44,710 nt of DNA from Lingula anatina (GCF_001039355.2 NW_019774414.1:287963-332672), one strand, 5' to 3'; shown: positions 1-12,203, numbered from the stretch's first letter. Made by a program: numbers and translations. The notes: generated by a model not told the origin, from the letters alone.

Positions 1-1200
1 AAAAAAAAAAATTAAATTTAAATATCTGCAGCTGCATTAAATCATAAAGGCCACAAGAAGAAATAACATAATCACACATGGTTTCAAAGAACTGATGTAA
101 AAAAATCACACTAATATTCCCCACTTGGAATTAGAATTTTGACTAGCTAATTTACTACAGTAAAGTGCTAAACCGTACCAAATGGCACTGTTCACCCTCT
201 AAAATACCAAAGTTTTAAGCAGGCCCAGGACCCCACGCCAACTAGGGGGGGTCGGCTTTGCATCCGCGGACCCCCCCCCCCTTTCAAATAAATCCTGGAT
301 CCGCCCATGTTATACTGCTAAAATTATTAACATACCTGATCTCTTCACTCGTGCTTGAAGGGGTGTATCACCCAATTCCTCCTCTGAAAGGCTAAAAAAT
401 CATTCCTTATAATCATATTCATTGACAATATTATTAAATTTACAAATAAGCTAACGTAGTTACGTGCCGTACAAAGAACACCCTCTAACCTTGCCTCAGT
501 TTTCGGCCTTACAAGCTCACGGTACCCTTACATCGTTGTAATTGCAGCCCATACCATAAAACACCCAAAAATACTTAGATATGGACATATCGGATTATAT
601 TAATGCCAAATTTCCGCATGACAACGATTTATAGACTCCCGGGAATTATTTCCCCTTTACCCTTTTTGTCGCGCTGGCGGTCGACGCAGCATTTATTTCT
701 AAACAAGTTGACCGCAAATTAAGCACGATTTTGCACCTTCAAGTTCCGTGTCACGTTTTCATATCATGCATTTATTATTTCTTCAAGTTTTCTCTGCCCA
801 AAATGCGTAAAAAGAGAGAGTTATCTTACCATGTTGTTTAGAAAACTTCTTTTTCCTCCGACAACCCGTCTTCACTGCCGTTCACCTCTATGTTAAAATG
901 ACCACTCAGCTTCGTTTCTAACACCACTGCACGTCACTTCCGGCACAATTCTGACCAATGCTGATCTTCTCCGGTTCCCTTTATTCAGTTCACTTTTTTC
1001 ATCAAATCCAGGTGACATTTACCAGGTGATTTTAAAGGATATCTTTAGATGATGATAAGCAAAATTGAATGGCTTCTTGCATTGTCCAGTTGAAGTGGTG
1101 AAGTTCAGTTACTTATAATTATGCCCTAGCTATCTCCAGTGACTGTCAATCATTTTTATCAGATGAAAGACCTGCTCTCAGTCTGTATAAAAGGAGTGCA
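1..1200. other. Intergenic leader with no supported gene
   Basis: AT-rich DNA with no coding region I can support. It contains the first copy of a 218-bp duplicated segment (272-490) and a CpG-richer patch at about 620-960 that could be a promoter, since CpG is otherwise scarce here. A C-run at 271-281 sits at the left edge of the duplicated segment. Confidence 0.5.
272..490. repeat. 218-bp duplicated segment, copy 1 (partner 4416-4633)
   Basis: This stretch is almost identical to 4416-4633, differing by a 1-bp C-run change and a missing AAT. Similarity stops abruptly at 490/4633. The second copy begins immediately after the N at 4415, so the pair could be an assembly overlap as easily as a real duplication. 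Read on the minus strand, both copies contain a 48-nt interval (336-383 and 4479-4526) bounded by CTTTCAG and GTATGT, a possible small exon. Confidence 0.8.
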
Positions 1201-1302
1201 TTTTGAGACTTCTTGTCACTAATTCACCTACTGTCTTCAGGAGTGTTGGATTTTACCAGAATCTGTTTTACAGAGTTCTTGTTACTCATACTACTTTCAG
1301 TC

Positions 1303-4114
1303 ATGGCAGAACGCAGCTTAGTTGATCTAGAGGATGTGTTTCAATATCTACAGGAGAGGGAAGGAGATGCTACTTGGAGTGCCAACCACAACGCATCAGT
1401 TAAAAGGATGGCCAAGAATTTTATATGCGAAGGTAAGAGGGTGACGTTTTTTTCACTTGTATGAATTGTGGTTTAATATGCAAATGTAACTTTCTTTTGG
1501 AATACCCGTTCTGTTATTTTGATAGGTTATAAGCATGACCTAATTCCCTATCATTAACAAGTTTAGCCTGTGGTATGAAATAAATTAAAATCTGTGAGAA
1601 ATTGAAAAAAGTACATTGAAATATAATATAATATTAATCTATGAAATCTAAAATTTATATCTAGTAAACTTTGCAGTTAAAACAAACTGGTGCCTTTTGT
1701 TGCATGTTCACTATGCATTTGGTGTCCAATTAAGGCAATTTTCATTTCTGAACATGAAACAGAAACAAATATTTCTGATGAAAAGGTTCATCATAGCGGC
1801 TTGGTTGCTCGTATATCCCATAGTTTCTGTTTTCTGTTTATCCACAAAGTACTGGTATTGACAAATGTGCACCATTTTAAGTTGGTATTTTTTCAGACCG
1901 AAAATCTTCAGTTATCTTGTTAATAGTAGAATTGAGTTTTTTTCTTTATTTTCAGGGTCAGATATGTATTACATCAAGAATGGTGGAAAGAGACTAGTAG
2001 TGTTTGATGATGAAAAAAAGGAGGACATCTTGTCACGATTCTCCTATGGGAGGCCATTTTGGGCAGAAGAAGACCCTGGGGAAAATAGAGAGCCGTTTTT
2101 ATTGGAGAAGCATGGCTACATGCATCAACCATTGGGTATGTAGATTGATCTTTATAAAAGAAGTATTGGTGATTTTGGGTAACACTTTTTTAGACCTGTC
2201 TTGTTTGGAAAGGGAGAAAAAGAGTTTATATGATTTGAATTTGTAACATAAAATTAATTTAACACAAGTGGTGTGTTGGGTGAAAAAATGCTAAAGCAAA
2301 ATGTGCAAATTTAACCTAAAGACAAACTTTCTATTTGTTGGATTTCGATTCTAATTGGTTTGCCAACCTCCCTAACACGATGTCCTACAAGATTGATTAT
2401 TCCAATTTGATTGACATGAGCCACCAATTCATTATTTGTAATATATGTGCATTTTATTGCATTTTGCAGATAAAAATGTGCGACAAATGTCAGTATTCAG
2501 AGAAAATAAGAACAGAGGCGCCAGTCTTGCAGCCGATAAAGGTTGTTGGGAAATGGGAGATGGTTGGCATTGACCTAATAGGCCCTCTGCCATTGTCTGA
2601 GAATGGCAATAGGTATGTCCTCACCATGTCTGACTACTATACAAAGTGGACAGAAATGTACCCAATTCCTTCAAAGGATGCAGCAAGTGTGGTCAAGGTT
2701 CTTTCTTCTATATTTTACAGGTATGTTAATTTCACCAAAATGTAATCTGGGAGATTAAATGTGAAATCAGTAAATCATTTTAATTAAAATACACTTATAG
2801 TTGTAAGTTAAATTTTATTCATTTGAAAGTCTATATATTTAACAGTAATTTGTATCACTATGCTATTGACATTCTTGCAAGTGACATATAGCTTTGTGCA
2901 TATGTTACATTGTTAAGTTGAAGTGCCAAAACATATTAAATGTATGAATCACATATTTGGTTCATGGACTGGAAATCTGTGGAAGGTAGTAAAGATAGTA
3001 ATAAACAAAATAAGTTTAATAGGTGGTATTAACTTAAAGGGATATTAACTCTTCCTTTTGGCCAAAAAATGGATTTTCCTTGAGTAAACAACAATTTTTC
3101 CATACTTACCAAAGGTCAATGAATCAATTTTTACATTCAAAGTTAGTCCCCTTTTTTTCTTAAAAGTTTGTTTTTTTGTTAAAATCTCAGTTATCAGTGA
3201 AGGTCACGTGATCTGAAAACAAGCTTATCAGAATAATAGCTATAACTGCCGTTTTTGTGTTAAAACAGAATCTATTATATTTCTTTGAGTTGTTCCCAAT
3301 GTTTTTATTGTGAAATATAGATATCATGCAAAGAGTCATTATCCCTTTAATATCTGCCAAACATGTCTCTAGACACTTCACGTTTGTTGTTTAACACATT
3401 TATATGCTTAAGTTAAAGTGATGTTTTTTATTTTCTCAGAATGGGAGCCCCAGAAAAACTACTAACTGACCAGGGGTCGGAATTTTGTAATGAGGTAAAT
3501 GTCTTTGCAATATTTAGCATAGATTGGGAAATGGAAAGGATACGACCAATGACGATGTTATGTCAAAATGTTAAAAAGGTTTTAGGGTGAACATTGGCTT
3601 CAATCTTGTTGGCATGTCTGTAAATTTGTAACTGATAACCAGTGATATCTATTTCTGTACCTATCAGGTTAAAGTATATGTAATATTGAAAGCCTACTCT
3701 TCTCAAATATAATTATTTTTTGTATTATTAATGTTAACTGTTTAATGCATCACTGAAATGAGGTATTTGGAAAGATAAGCCTAACATCGCCCAATGCAAA
3801 AATTGAATTGCACAAATACATAAATACCCATTTTTACATAAAATATTTTTCTGTAGCTGGTAGATGACCTTCTCAAGGAGTGGGGTATAAAACATAAGAT
3901 GACTGCCGCATACCACCCTCAGACTAATGGCTTAGACGAGCGTTTTAATCAAACACTGAAGGCGACACTATCCAAAGTCATAAGTGAGCGACAAGATGAC
4001 TGGGAACGATATTTAGAGCCAGTGACTTTCGCCTATCGGATAGCACCACACTGCGCCACGGGATACTCACCATTTTTCCTTATGTTCCACAGGGAGGCTC
4101 GACTGCCATGCAAG
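1303..4114 (+). pseudogene. GIN/Ginger-type integrase gene, frame break in exon 2, 3' end missing
   Basis: Five exons with GT-AG borders: 1303-1432, 1956-2135, 2470-2720, 3440-3494 and 3857-4114. Exon 1 starts at MAERSLVDL. Exon 2 ends with the His half of an H2C2 zinc finger (HDSPMGGHFG) and exon 3 opens with the Cys half (CDKCQ). The rve integrase core follows with its acidic triad: D in GIDLIGPLP, D in LLTDQGSEF and E in TNGLDERFNQ. This is the Gypsy/Ginger integrase fold found in Ginger DNA transposons and in the domesticated GIN1, GIN2 and KRBA2 genes. Exon phases agree except inside exon 2. There the frame entering from exon 1 (ending KKEDIL) and the frame of the zinc finger differ, with the switch near 2030-2036. 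That indicates an indel (mutation or sequence error) or an unseen mini-intron. The C-terminus is lost at the N at 4415. The many introns favour a host-like GIN gene or Ginger over an LTR retroelement. Confidence 0.8.
3038..3346. mobile_element. TTAA-flanked MITE (piggyBac-type), copy 1
   Basis: A 309-bp element inside intron 3 of the integrase gene. It is flanked by TTAA on both sides (3034-3037 and 3347-3350), with inverted ends AGGGATATTAACTC and, reversed, AGGGATAATGACTC. The interior matches the reverse complement of the element at 16072-16408. A TTAA target duplication is the signature of piggyBac-type transposition. There is no coding capacity, so it is a non-autonomous element. Confidence 0.85.
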
Positions 4115-4414
4115 GTAAATAATATGCATACATTAGCATTGTGCAAGGACGTCACTGTCCTTGTGAGCTTATTTTGAGCACTGGTTCCAAAAACTATTTG
4201 AGTAGACTAAGGCTAGAGCTTTGTGCAAATTATGCTATGATAAAAAAATATTAACAACCCAAGACCCTTCAATATAAAATGCAAATCTACTTTCAAGATA
4301 TTAGATATGATGAATCTTGACCTCGCTGGCATATTATGTACTAAATAATGTAGATAAGATGGACACTATTTGATTTCCAATCTTTATTAACTGGAAACAA
4401 TGAAGGCTGAAATA

Positions 4415-4415
4415 N
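4415..4415. other. Ambiguous base N, probable contig join
   Basis: A single N sits between unrelated sequence and a C-run that restarts the repeat seen at 272. The integrase gene is cut off about 300 bp to its left. It probably marks a scaffold join or a collapsed gap. Confidence 0.7.
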
Positions 4416-4633
4416 CCCCCCCCCCTTTCAAATAATCCTGGATCCGCCCATGTTATACTGCTAAAATTATTAACATACCTGATCTCTTCACTCGTGCTTG
4501 AAGGGGTGTATCACCCAATTCCTCCTCTGAAAGGCTAAAAAATCATTCCTTATAATCATATTCATTGACAATATTATTAAATTTACAAATAAGCTAACGT
4601 AGTTACGTGCCGTACAAAGAACACCCTCTAACC
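4416..4633. repeat. 218-bp duplicated segment, copy 2
   Basis: Second copy of 272-490 in the same orientation, starting directly after the N. The downstream flank differs from that of copy 1. Confidence 0.8.
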
Positions 4634-5278
4634 CCACTAGTACTCGAGTTACATTGTATATCTCATGGGATTCCCCTGCGAGAATATGGTGTGAGGTTAG
4701 TCTGTAAGTACTGGTAGATGACCACATTGAGCAGAAAAGGGTATTCCTCCTGCTTTACAGAACTATACACCTCAGGGGTAAAGTGCACTATCTCGCTTCA
4801 TATAACTAGTAGTACGTACCCAGTGCGAGTGATTTGGCTGCGAGTGCGTTACCCGAGGAAACGTTAATTATTAGCAGTTATCTACGCTTTTTAACTTCCT
4901 CTGCCAGACATTTTGATTTCCACTGCCATCTTCCCATTTTAAAGTACTTTTGGTAAATATAACTCGCTTACCTGCAAAGATTCGGTGAGCAATTCCTCTT
5001 CTCCTTCACGTCCACGCTCACCTTCGAAACGACATGCTGTCTGCATTGTTTACATCTCGTATCTGAGTCGAGAAGCCGCGTTATTTCAAACTGTGTCAAG
5101 ATGGCTGACGCCCGGGGTTCGAAAGTGGACGGTGAATATGATTCTTTTTTTCGATATTGATTAAGGCCATTTACCTGCCATTTTATGCTTTACCCATAGC
5201 AATTGTTCTCAGATAAGTTAAAAAAGAAGCAATCCATGCACTAAAAAGGCGTTTTTAATCCTATTTTTTGTCCCTTTA
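4634..5278. other. Unique spacer with a dispersed repeat
   Basis: No supported gene. About 5088-5190 resembles 21147-21240 (both share TTCAAACTGTGTCAA followed by a GGCTGAC core), so it is a dispersed repeat. A minus-strand ATG at 5046 opens a 25-codon stretch ending at a good donor (CAG then GTAAGC, edge at 4972), a possible first exon without a convincing continuation. Confidence 0.45.
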
Positions 5279-6371
5279 ATTACGTTTTTTCATAATTTAA
5301 CTTATATCCAGATGTACTGCAGCATTAGTAAAATGTTTGTTTCGAACTTTTTCAAGAACAGCATGTCAAAGACACGTTTAGGGCACGTAAGAAGTGCTTT
5401 GCGGTGTACATATTATACATTTTAATGGAATGCCTAGTGGTCGAGGCAAAGGTGCTAAAAACTGCGCAAAAGAAATCTACAAAATGTGCAAAACGCTTTA
5501 CTGCTTTTCGAGTATACTGGAGATCATAAGCATCATATACTTTATTATACTTTCTCATATACATATATGTTAAATCTTCAACAAATATCATGGAACGCAA
5601 ATAGATAAATTATTTAACACGTTACTGCAGATAAGTCTTAGACTGTATAGGTAAAATTAAATTAAGATTAAATGAAATCCTCAATATCATTGTTTTTCTT
5701 GCTTCGTCTAAGACAAGAAACCATATAAAACAGACTTAGGAGACAGAGGGAGAAAGAGAGAAGGAGATTGGGAGCGATCCACGGAGTACGGAGCAGATGC
5801 GGTTTCGGAGAGTTAAGAGTTGGAGACTTCACTTACAGTATGTAGATACTGAGCGTCGACGAATAAGTCGTTTAACTGGTCATTATGGGGACTTGGGTTT
5901 TTTTTACGTAAATCTGACACCAACCGTGAAATGTTTAGATAGCGTTATCCGTTAAGTAAGTCGAAAACGCAATGTCCCTATTTCGAGCCCACGTTTGAAT
6001 TAAGCGTACAAAAAAGTTTAGGACATTCATTCCATATGTATAAAAAGGTTCATGACAACGTAACAGGCAATGGTAGCCTACGCATTCCCCGATTCCCGAT
6101 TTAATACTCCTTATATTTTGAGGGGAAGAAATAGAAAAAAGAATTAACTTCCGTGAAGTTCGTATGTTTTAATTATTGAAGCATTTCTAATCTGCTAGTT
6201 TTATGCAGCCACCTAAAATGATCAGTGTAACAATACAAAATTATTTGACAGACCAAAAATAAACCGAGTGAGTACGCGTTAGTGTATGTCAGAAAAGCTT
6301 TATCAAAGTTTGAACAGAAAATGGATGCAAAGTAATCTATCCTTTTTTTTATTTTCTTCGTTTCTAGGCCT

Positions 6372-6480
6372 ACCCAGCAAACACATACTGTTATTATAAC
6401 GTTACAACGTTACCATAACGTTAATTTTACCAAAAAAAAACGTTATGGTAACGTTATAAAACGTTCTGTGTTTGCCGGGT
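6372..6480. repeat. AACGTT-rich inverted-repeat element (copy A)
   Basis: Inverted ends ACCCAGCAAACACA and, reversed, ACCCGGCAAACACA enclose repeated, self-complementary AACGTT and TAACGTTA motifs with a 9-A tract at the centre (6432-6440). It is a hairpin-forming element of unknown class. The same element in block B (16822-16976) has a hugely longer A-tract. Confidence 0.75.
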
Positions 6481-8216
6481 AATTCTAATGATATATTTAA
6501 AACAAGACTTGCACTGTGCATCTTATTTTATTTGATAAAACAGAACCAATGCTGAAATGTTTTTTATAAAAAACGCAAAAAATAAACAAATTAAAGCAGG
6601 AATTTGAAACATCAAGTATTTCATTGCTATTTTAGTGTAAGAAATAATTTCGGTAGAATTTGCAAAATAAAAGACTGTGCACAACTAATGTAAATCTAGA
6701 AGGGTCGTTTACAACTCCAGCTTTATTTTAGGATATTTATAATAACCTTGCACTATACCAAAGCTGCGAACACATCATAATGATAGAAATGTAAACATGT
6801 GACAAATTCATGAAATTTCATGAAAAAAATAATGTATAATAGAAAAAAACACGCTGACAAATATGCGCCTGGGGCACAAACGACCCCACCAGGAACGGAA
6901 GTCGAATGAATAGGGTTATGGCTTGTCACTCTATATAAAATGGTAGTAATCCATAAGCAGAAGGTCTTATAGCTGAATTTTTTGTCACAAACCATGCTTT
7001 TGTCTTTCGACGCCAAGTTTGAATTGCCGCTGCAAAACAAAGAAGGTATCATCTCGCAACGCAATTTGCATTTTAATTTAAATTTTGAATTTTTTCAGTG
7101 TCTAAATTTTACAGAGTTGATTACCAGAATTTTTGTGACAGCATATTTTAAATACCTGGGCAGCAGTTCATAATTGAGTATTGCAAAAACTAAATGACAG
7201 AATGACAGAAGATAAAATTGCGTTGGTACTAAAACTGATTTTCTCTTGAAAGTGATCATTTTTGTTGTTTTAATTTTCCTATGTAAGTCAAAACAGCTGT
7301 AACTTTACTGGTATGTGCCACACACTGATATGGAGACACTTTCTAGCTTAAACGATTAAATCTAATCAATAAAGTTGGTTACTGATTACCAACATTATGC
7401 AGAAGGTTCTACTGGCATTTTGATAAAATTCTCAGGATAGGGCCCAAATGGGCAAGATTTTAGTGGTATTTTCATAATTAATTTATTTATTTACCAGCTG
7501 ATTGATAATGAGAATTGGGCCAACTGATTCATTAATAATAGACATTTAACTAACTAATTAATGCATAACTAATAATAATTAAGTTAATTAATTTATTTCA
7601 TAATTAATGATAATGAGAAATGAACCGTATGGTAGAAGTGCATTTAAAGTTAAATATGAAGAATCCCAATAAATTTGGAAATGCACCAAGGAAAACTTTC
7701 ATTACAAAAGTTTCAAGAGTCACTAAACTTCCAATTTTTTTTCTCAACAAATACCTACAATAATCAATATACATTTCATTCATTTCATTTTTGTCCAAAG
7801 CAGTATGATGGGATACACTTTGACTTCATTCATCTCACTATAATATAAGACTGCATCCTAATTAAGCAAAATATCTGTATTTTTATCATGTTATACTCTT
7901 AATGTGATTATTTCTTCCTGAATGTGAATAAATCCCAGCCCTTAATAACAATTGAGAATATTTTACATTTTTTCATTTAAGAAATATATTCCATCATACA
8001 TAATCACTTCTTAAGAAAAATTTGTGAGGCTAAAATGGTAGTCAATAATTTATCTCATACAGATGAATCTAAATTATTTTCACAATGTAAATGCACACCT
8101 GAAAAGTTATAAAAATCCCCCAAATTCTCTGAGGAAAATACCAGACAGTTAACATTAAAAACATGCCATAGGAGTACATTGTTACGACATATTTTCAATG
8201 AAAATCTGAATACCAG

Positions 8217-8558
8217 AGATAACATTTTTTATGTGCAATAAAGGAATAAAATCATAGAGAACCTATCTATTAAAAAAAAATCCAATGCAACAAGAGGGCA
8301 TGGACCCTTGACACATGTAATATTAACTAAATTTTGTTGACTGCAATGGTCATACCGATGATAAAAATTAAAGATGCATACAAAGTCAATTTTTTGTCAC
8401 AAAAATCAACCAAATACCAGCATATAGTTTCAAGTAGTATAACTAAGAGAATTGCCAAAAGGCATTGTTTAATTTTACCCGAAAATGATGTTTGAACGGA
8501 ATTTTCTGCTGGCATTCTAAGGTGTATGTCAATGGGGCATAAAAGTAGGTCACGAAAG
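8217..8558. other. 342-bp segment present in block A, absent in block B
   Basis: In block B the sequence passes directly from ACCAG to TAGGTT near 18721, where A has 342 extra bases between the same flanks. The junction shows only a 2-bp AG microhomology and the segment has no inverted ends. A deletion in B is therefore as likely as an insertion in A. Confidence 0.8.
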
Positions 8559-9105
8559 TAGGTTAAATTTCCAACCAAAAATTTAAAGAAAAGAGCAGTC
8601 TAAAGGTCTTTTATGGCTGATAGAGTGATCTATTCAGTTTATCCCTTGGCATGTCGAATTTATTTGAGTCGTATTAGAAAATAGTAGAAGTGGTTTACAT
8701 GTGTTACTGGGAATCCACGCTCCACCGATGCTCGGTTCGTACCTTTAAGCACATTAAAAATCATTTCAGTTCATACAAAAAGGTGTCAACATGCTTTCAT
8801 GTATCTATAACAGGTTTTTTCACATGGGGATGCCAATGAACTGAATGTTCAATCTAGCAAATGAACATCTTGACTATAATGGGCTAAGATGGAGCCAAAC
8901 TCCAGATGCTTATGACAAATAAGCCTTTAATAATAATGGGATCATTAATTTTGGGTATGGTTTCTTACACACATATTGATAACTCAAAATTTAAACTGTA
9001 TTGTCTTCAAATATTTACGGTGTATATGTTTTTCATTTTTGACCATGTATAATTAAATTGGTCAATATTGGTCAATCAAGCATTCCTTTCATTTCAAGAA
9101 CAGAT

Positions 9106-9366
9106 TTAAACTTTGGTACCGTCCATGTCAGTAATAAGGGACCGTAATAATTCCAGCGTCCAACTGGCATACTGACTTGCTTTTTCTGGGGTGAACCTCT
9201 TCCCATTGTATGTCAAGTTGTACCGCAGTCTGCCTTGGTAGGTGTGAACATAATGCAAAACTGTTTGTCCTTCTTGGAGGTTTACTGCTCTAGCGATATC
9301 TGTCACCTGCACATGTTTCCCTCCTCCTAAAACCAAAGAAATCTTTTATCTTTGGTTGCAAATTGA

Positions 9367-9397
<31 letters not shown>

Positions 9398-10647
9398 TTT
9401 TTGTTTTTGCTTTCTTTTTGACTGGTCACCAGATTGCAGGGTATGTTATATTATTTAGTTTAAATAACTGACGGTAGTTTTCTGACTCTAAAACCAGGAC
9501 AAAAGCTAACTTCCTTTTCATTTTACCAGGAGGAGGCATGTTGATCGGTAAAACTGATTGTGGAGATTCAACGGGAATTAGCCCTAATTTATAACGATAT
9601 GGAACCCAGTGATGTGTACTAAAAAACTTAAACCTATCAGGTATTAACAAACATCTATTAAACCCAATACAATACACAGCACTCATCTTACCTGACAAAA
9701 TTCCAGAACAGTCACCCAGGTTTGAAATGCCAAAGCACCTTTGCTGTACAGCTAGACAAAATAATAGAAATTGATCAAAGTTACCTAAAAATCATTTGGA
9801 TAAATTAATTCACAAACTATCTGACTGATATTTCAAAACACACATCCACGGAATTTACTTTGCCAAAAAATATAAACAAACATTCCATTTCAATGATGAT
9901 CTGAGGCAAAGACTGTGTTAAGGTCTTTCCTTTGCTAATTACATGTACCACAAATTTGAATTTAGCTGTACAATTTTTTTGAATACTCAAAAGTCTGTCG
10001 CAAACCTTTGTTAATTACCATGCATCTACACAACAATAAATCAAATGTCTAAGTCCTGACTACTTATTTATCTTTTATTTATCATTAGTTAAAATAACAC
10101 AGGCTAGCACATAATGCTGAGGAGATTTGCTGCCTGCTTTTGAATTTATTTATTTTGTATATTTGTTTATCTTTATTATAGAAATAAAACTGTTTAAAAT
10201 TTTAAAAAATGACTACACCAATGTATATATTTTAACCCAAGTTTTAATAAACTGGTGTTGGGCTAAAAATTTGGCAAAAATCAAATTTCTGTACATTTTT
10301 TCCCAATATACTGCATAGTTAAGATATGAAATCTGAGCATTTGTGTTGTAGAAAATGTACTTACATTTTTCCAGGGTGGTTTTCAGAGTAGCATCAGTCT
10401 TCATCCTTGACACAGTATAATTTGTCACACGTAGTTGCTTAAGCATTTCACCCTTATCAAAGGCTGTGTGTAGCTGACAACTTGTACGCTGAGCAGCATT
10501 CCAGAGATCCTCAGGACTGTCCTTGGTGGGGGACAGGGTCACAGGCATAATGGCCAATGAAAATAACATACCCAGTGCATTCTTCCCTTCCTCTGTCTCA
10601 CAGAAACGACGCATATTGACAGTGTGCTCTACCATCACTGTACTCTC
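9106..10647 (-). pseudogene. Condensation/alcohol-acetyltransferase-like gene, 3' half only (copy A)
   Basis: Three exons homologous to exons 2-4 of the complete gene at 19256-22408: 10365-10647, 9692-9751 and 9106-9326, with the same lengths (283, 60 and 221 nt), phases and splice sites. Exon 4 has the same translation and ends at the same stop. Exon 2 differs from copy B at four residues (Glu/Asp, Ser/Gly, Asn/Asp and Gln/Arg), a high share of amino-acid change for such similar DNA. Exon 1, which carries the HxxxDG active site, is missing because the sequence runs into the N at 10704. It is either a truncated duplicate or the other haplotype cut by the assembly. I call it non-functional only as it stands here. 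Confidence 0.75.
9366..9402. repeat. TA dinucleotide and T-tract microsatellite
   Basis: A run of about 12 TA units followed by a T-tract, in intron 3 of the truncated acyltransferase gene. The matching place in block B (about 19517-19541) is shorter, as expected for a slippage-prone repeat. Confidence 0.85.
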
Positions 10648-10703
10648 CTGCAAAATTTTGTTCAATTCGTTTTCAAAATAAATACGTATGTTAAGATACT
10701 TCA

Positions 10704-10704
10704 N
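10704..10704. other. Ambiguous base N, probable contig join
   Basis: A single N lies 15 bases after similarity to block B ends and 18 bases before similarity to 12163 begins. It again coincides with the edge of a duplicated segment. Confidence 0.7.
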
Positions 10705-10760
10705 GCAAAAGACATTGAACTTTGCATAGCTACTGTGTAAAAGAATCTCTCACGTCTACG

Positions 10761-10896
10761 ATGTATCAAGGATGGAAGTTCGTATTTGTTTCGGTCATGT
10801 GTTTTATGACTTTTAATGGATATCTTATGAGTTGGAGTGTGTTTAACGCCACTTTTGCCGAGGATACAGCCATAGGGGGAAGTCTTGCGACAATAA
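10761..10896 (+). CDS. Duplicate first exon of the monocarboxylate-transporter-like gene
   Basis: This 136-nt exon has the same length, start (MYQGWKFVFVSV) and exit phase as exon 1 of the full gene at 12204-12339. It encodes TM1 with a few changes (C to F, A to T, SVL to TAI). The donor GT is kept, but the last exon base is A rather than G (ATAA then GTAAAG), which weakens it. Similarity covers about 10722-11148 versus 12163-12594, so leader and intron start were copied too. It could be an alternative first exon spliced to exon 2 at 12766, or a dead partial duplicate. I see no second copy of the later exons. Confidence 0.6.
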
Positions 10897-11237
10897 GTAA
10901 AGACAATATTTAAGTTAATAAACACAAGCTAGAGTACATGTTAATCAGTCTTACCGTTGTTAGCTTACGACAAACGTACCACAGTTTTTGGCCTTCCGTA
11001 CAATAGGTAGCAATACCATGCCAAGGCATCTTTACCATGAGGTAAACGGCCAACCTGGCTCAGACTAATGTGAATAGTTGTCACTGCTAGGTCAATGAAA
11101 GGAGCTGGTGAACGGTTTGCTCAATGAGTTAATGGTCAAAAAGGTATATGTATTAAAGATCGCTAACCACACAATTATCCGTAAGTCGAAAGTAAAAAGC
11201 ATGACTCTTGGTCCTTTTGGAACAGTTTAAGGACCAT

Positions 11238-11480
11238 TCAGATCGAAAAGAGCCGATTGCTAGCAAGGCCGCGACCTAAATATGGCGGACATACAGGAAA
11301 GGAAGACCGCTTAATCCTGTTATGGTCTCTCCGCCTCTCACACGCCTCCCCAGGCGTTGAATCTCGACCAGTTGAATTGAGCCGAGATTTAATTACTGTA
11401 CCCTGCAGGGACGACGCGTGGGGAGGCGTATGAGAGGCTTTGGCAGACAGATAAGCGAGCTTAAAACTCCATTCCCATAG
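11238..11480. mobile_element. GC-rich inverted-repeat element, Harbinger-like MITE relative
   Basis: It contains GCCTCTCACACGCCTCCCC and, inverted downstream, GGGGAGGCGTATGAGAGGC. It also shares ATGGCGGACATACA, TCTCTCCGCCTC and the GAGATTTAATTACTGTACC core with the 546-bp element at 36453-36998. It is a diverged, shorter member of that family with unclear ends, lying between the duplicate first exon and the transporter gene. Confidence 0.65.
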
Positions 11481-12203
11481 CCACAATCGGTCATTGGGGA
11501 TCGCCCCAACTCAGCTAAATAGAATGACACGCCTCCTCCTGGAATACAGAAAAGATTGTGATTATACGAGTGCGATTGAAATAAAAGTCATGTCATTCAG
11601 TTAAATTGATTGCAGTCAGCGAGAATCCCCGCATATGGGAATGGGATCAAAGATTGTAACAGGGTTGTAGTGAGTGTCAGGTAAGGAGTTGATTAGCAGG
11701 ACAAAAACACCGTTTTCGTTGGAAAATCTTACGGTTTTCACTTTAAATCAACAAAGTGACCTTTACTTCAGCTGTGTGTAGGCTAAAACGCGTTTTTTTT
11801 CCTGATAGTATCAGCATGTGAAATTGTTTGTGACGATATGAGGAGATGATTCTAAATGGGACCTTCAATTAATAATATGATTATACGTGCAAAGATAATG
11901 TCCCCATTAATCGAGTGGAGTTGAACTCTAATGACGCCGTGATACTTGGCGTGATATGCTAATCATACACACGTGATTTTAGTTGTACTTTTAAGGACAT
12001 TAAAATGTCCTCCTAGTGCGTTTTCAGCCCCATACCATCGTTCAACCATTTCTTGAAATGTGAAAAACACACATTGAGAGATACCTGAACATTAAACAAC
12101 ACTTTTTGGGGCAAAATTGAACACACGGTGCGTCAGCGCGTACGCCTGCAAGCGACGTCGTACTTTGCATAGCTACTGTGTAAAAGAAAATCCCATATCT
12201 ACT

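Larger units (their letters stand above)
5279..10689. repeat. 5.4-kb duplicated block, copy A (partner 15465-20871)
   Basis: Line-by-line comparison shows near identity with 15465-20871 in the same orientation. Copy A lacks the TTAA MITE of copy B. It has only 9 As where B has 44, and carries an extra segment at 8217-8558 and another at about 5456-5518. Similarity ends at 10689, 15 bases before the N at 10704. The block includes the three 3' exons of the acyltransferase-like gene. It may be a real tandem duplication about 10.2 kb apart or a misplaced second haplotype. Confidence 0.9.

Noticed and set aside
272-4633. LTR retrotransposon: an integrase gene bracketed by two 218-bp direct repeats
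   Set aside because: The repeats lack TG..CA ends, the second begins right at an N, there is no reverse transcriptase, and the integrase gene has introns. A duplication or assembly overlap fits better.
6753-7173. Open frames on both strands, also present at 17368-17556
   Set aside because: The frames are not kept between the two block copies (one has a frame change near 17640), with no splice support or domain. Repeat sequence.
12117-12203. N-terminal extension of the transporter upstream of the ATG at 12204
   Set aside because: The open frame begins with TTG, not ATG, and adds 29 residues without family similarity. The ATG at 12204 fits the short N-terminus of the family.
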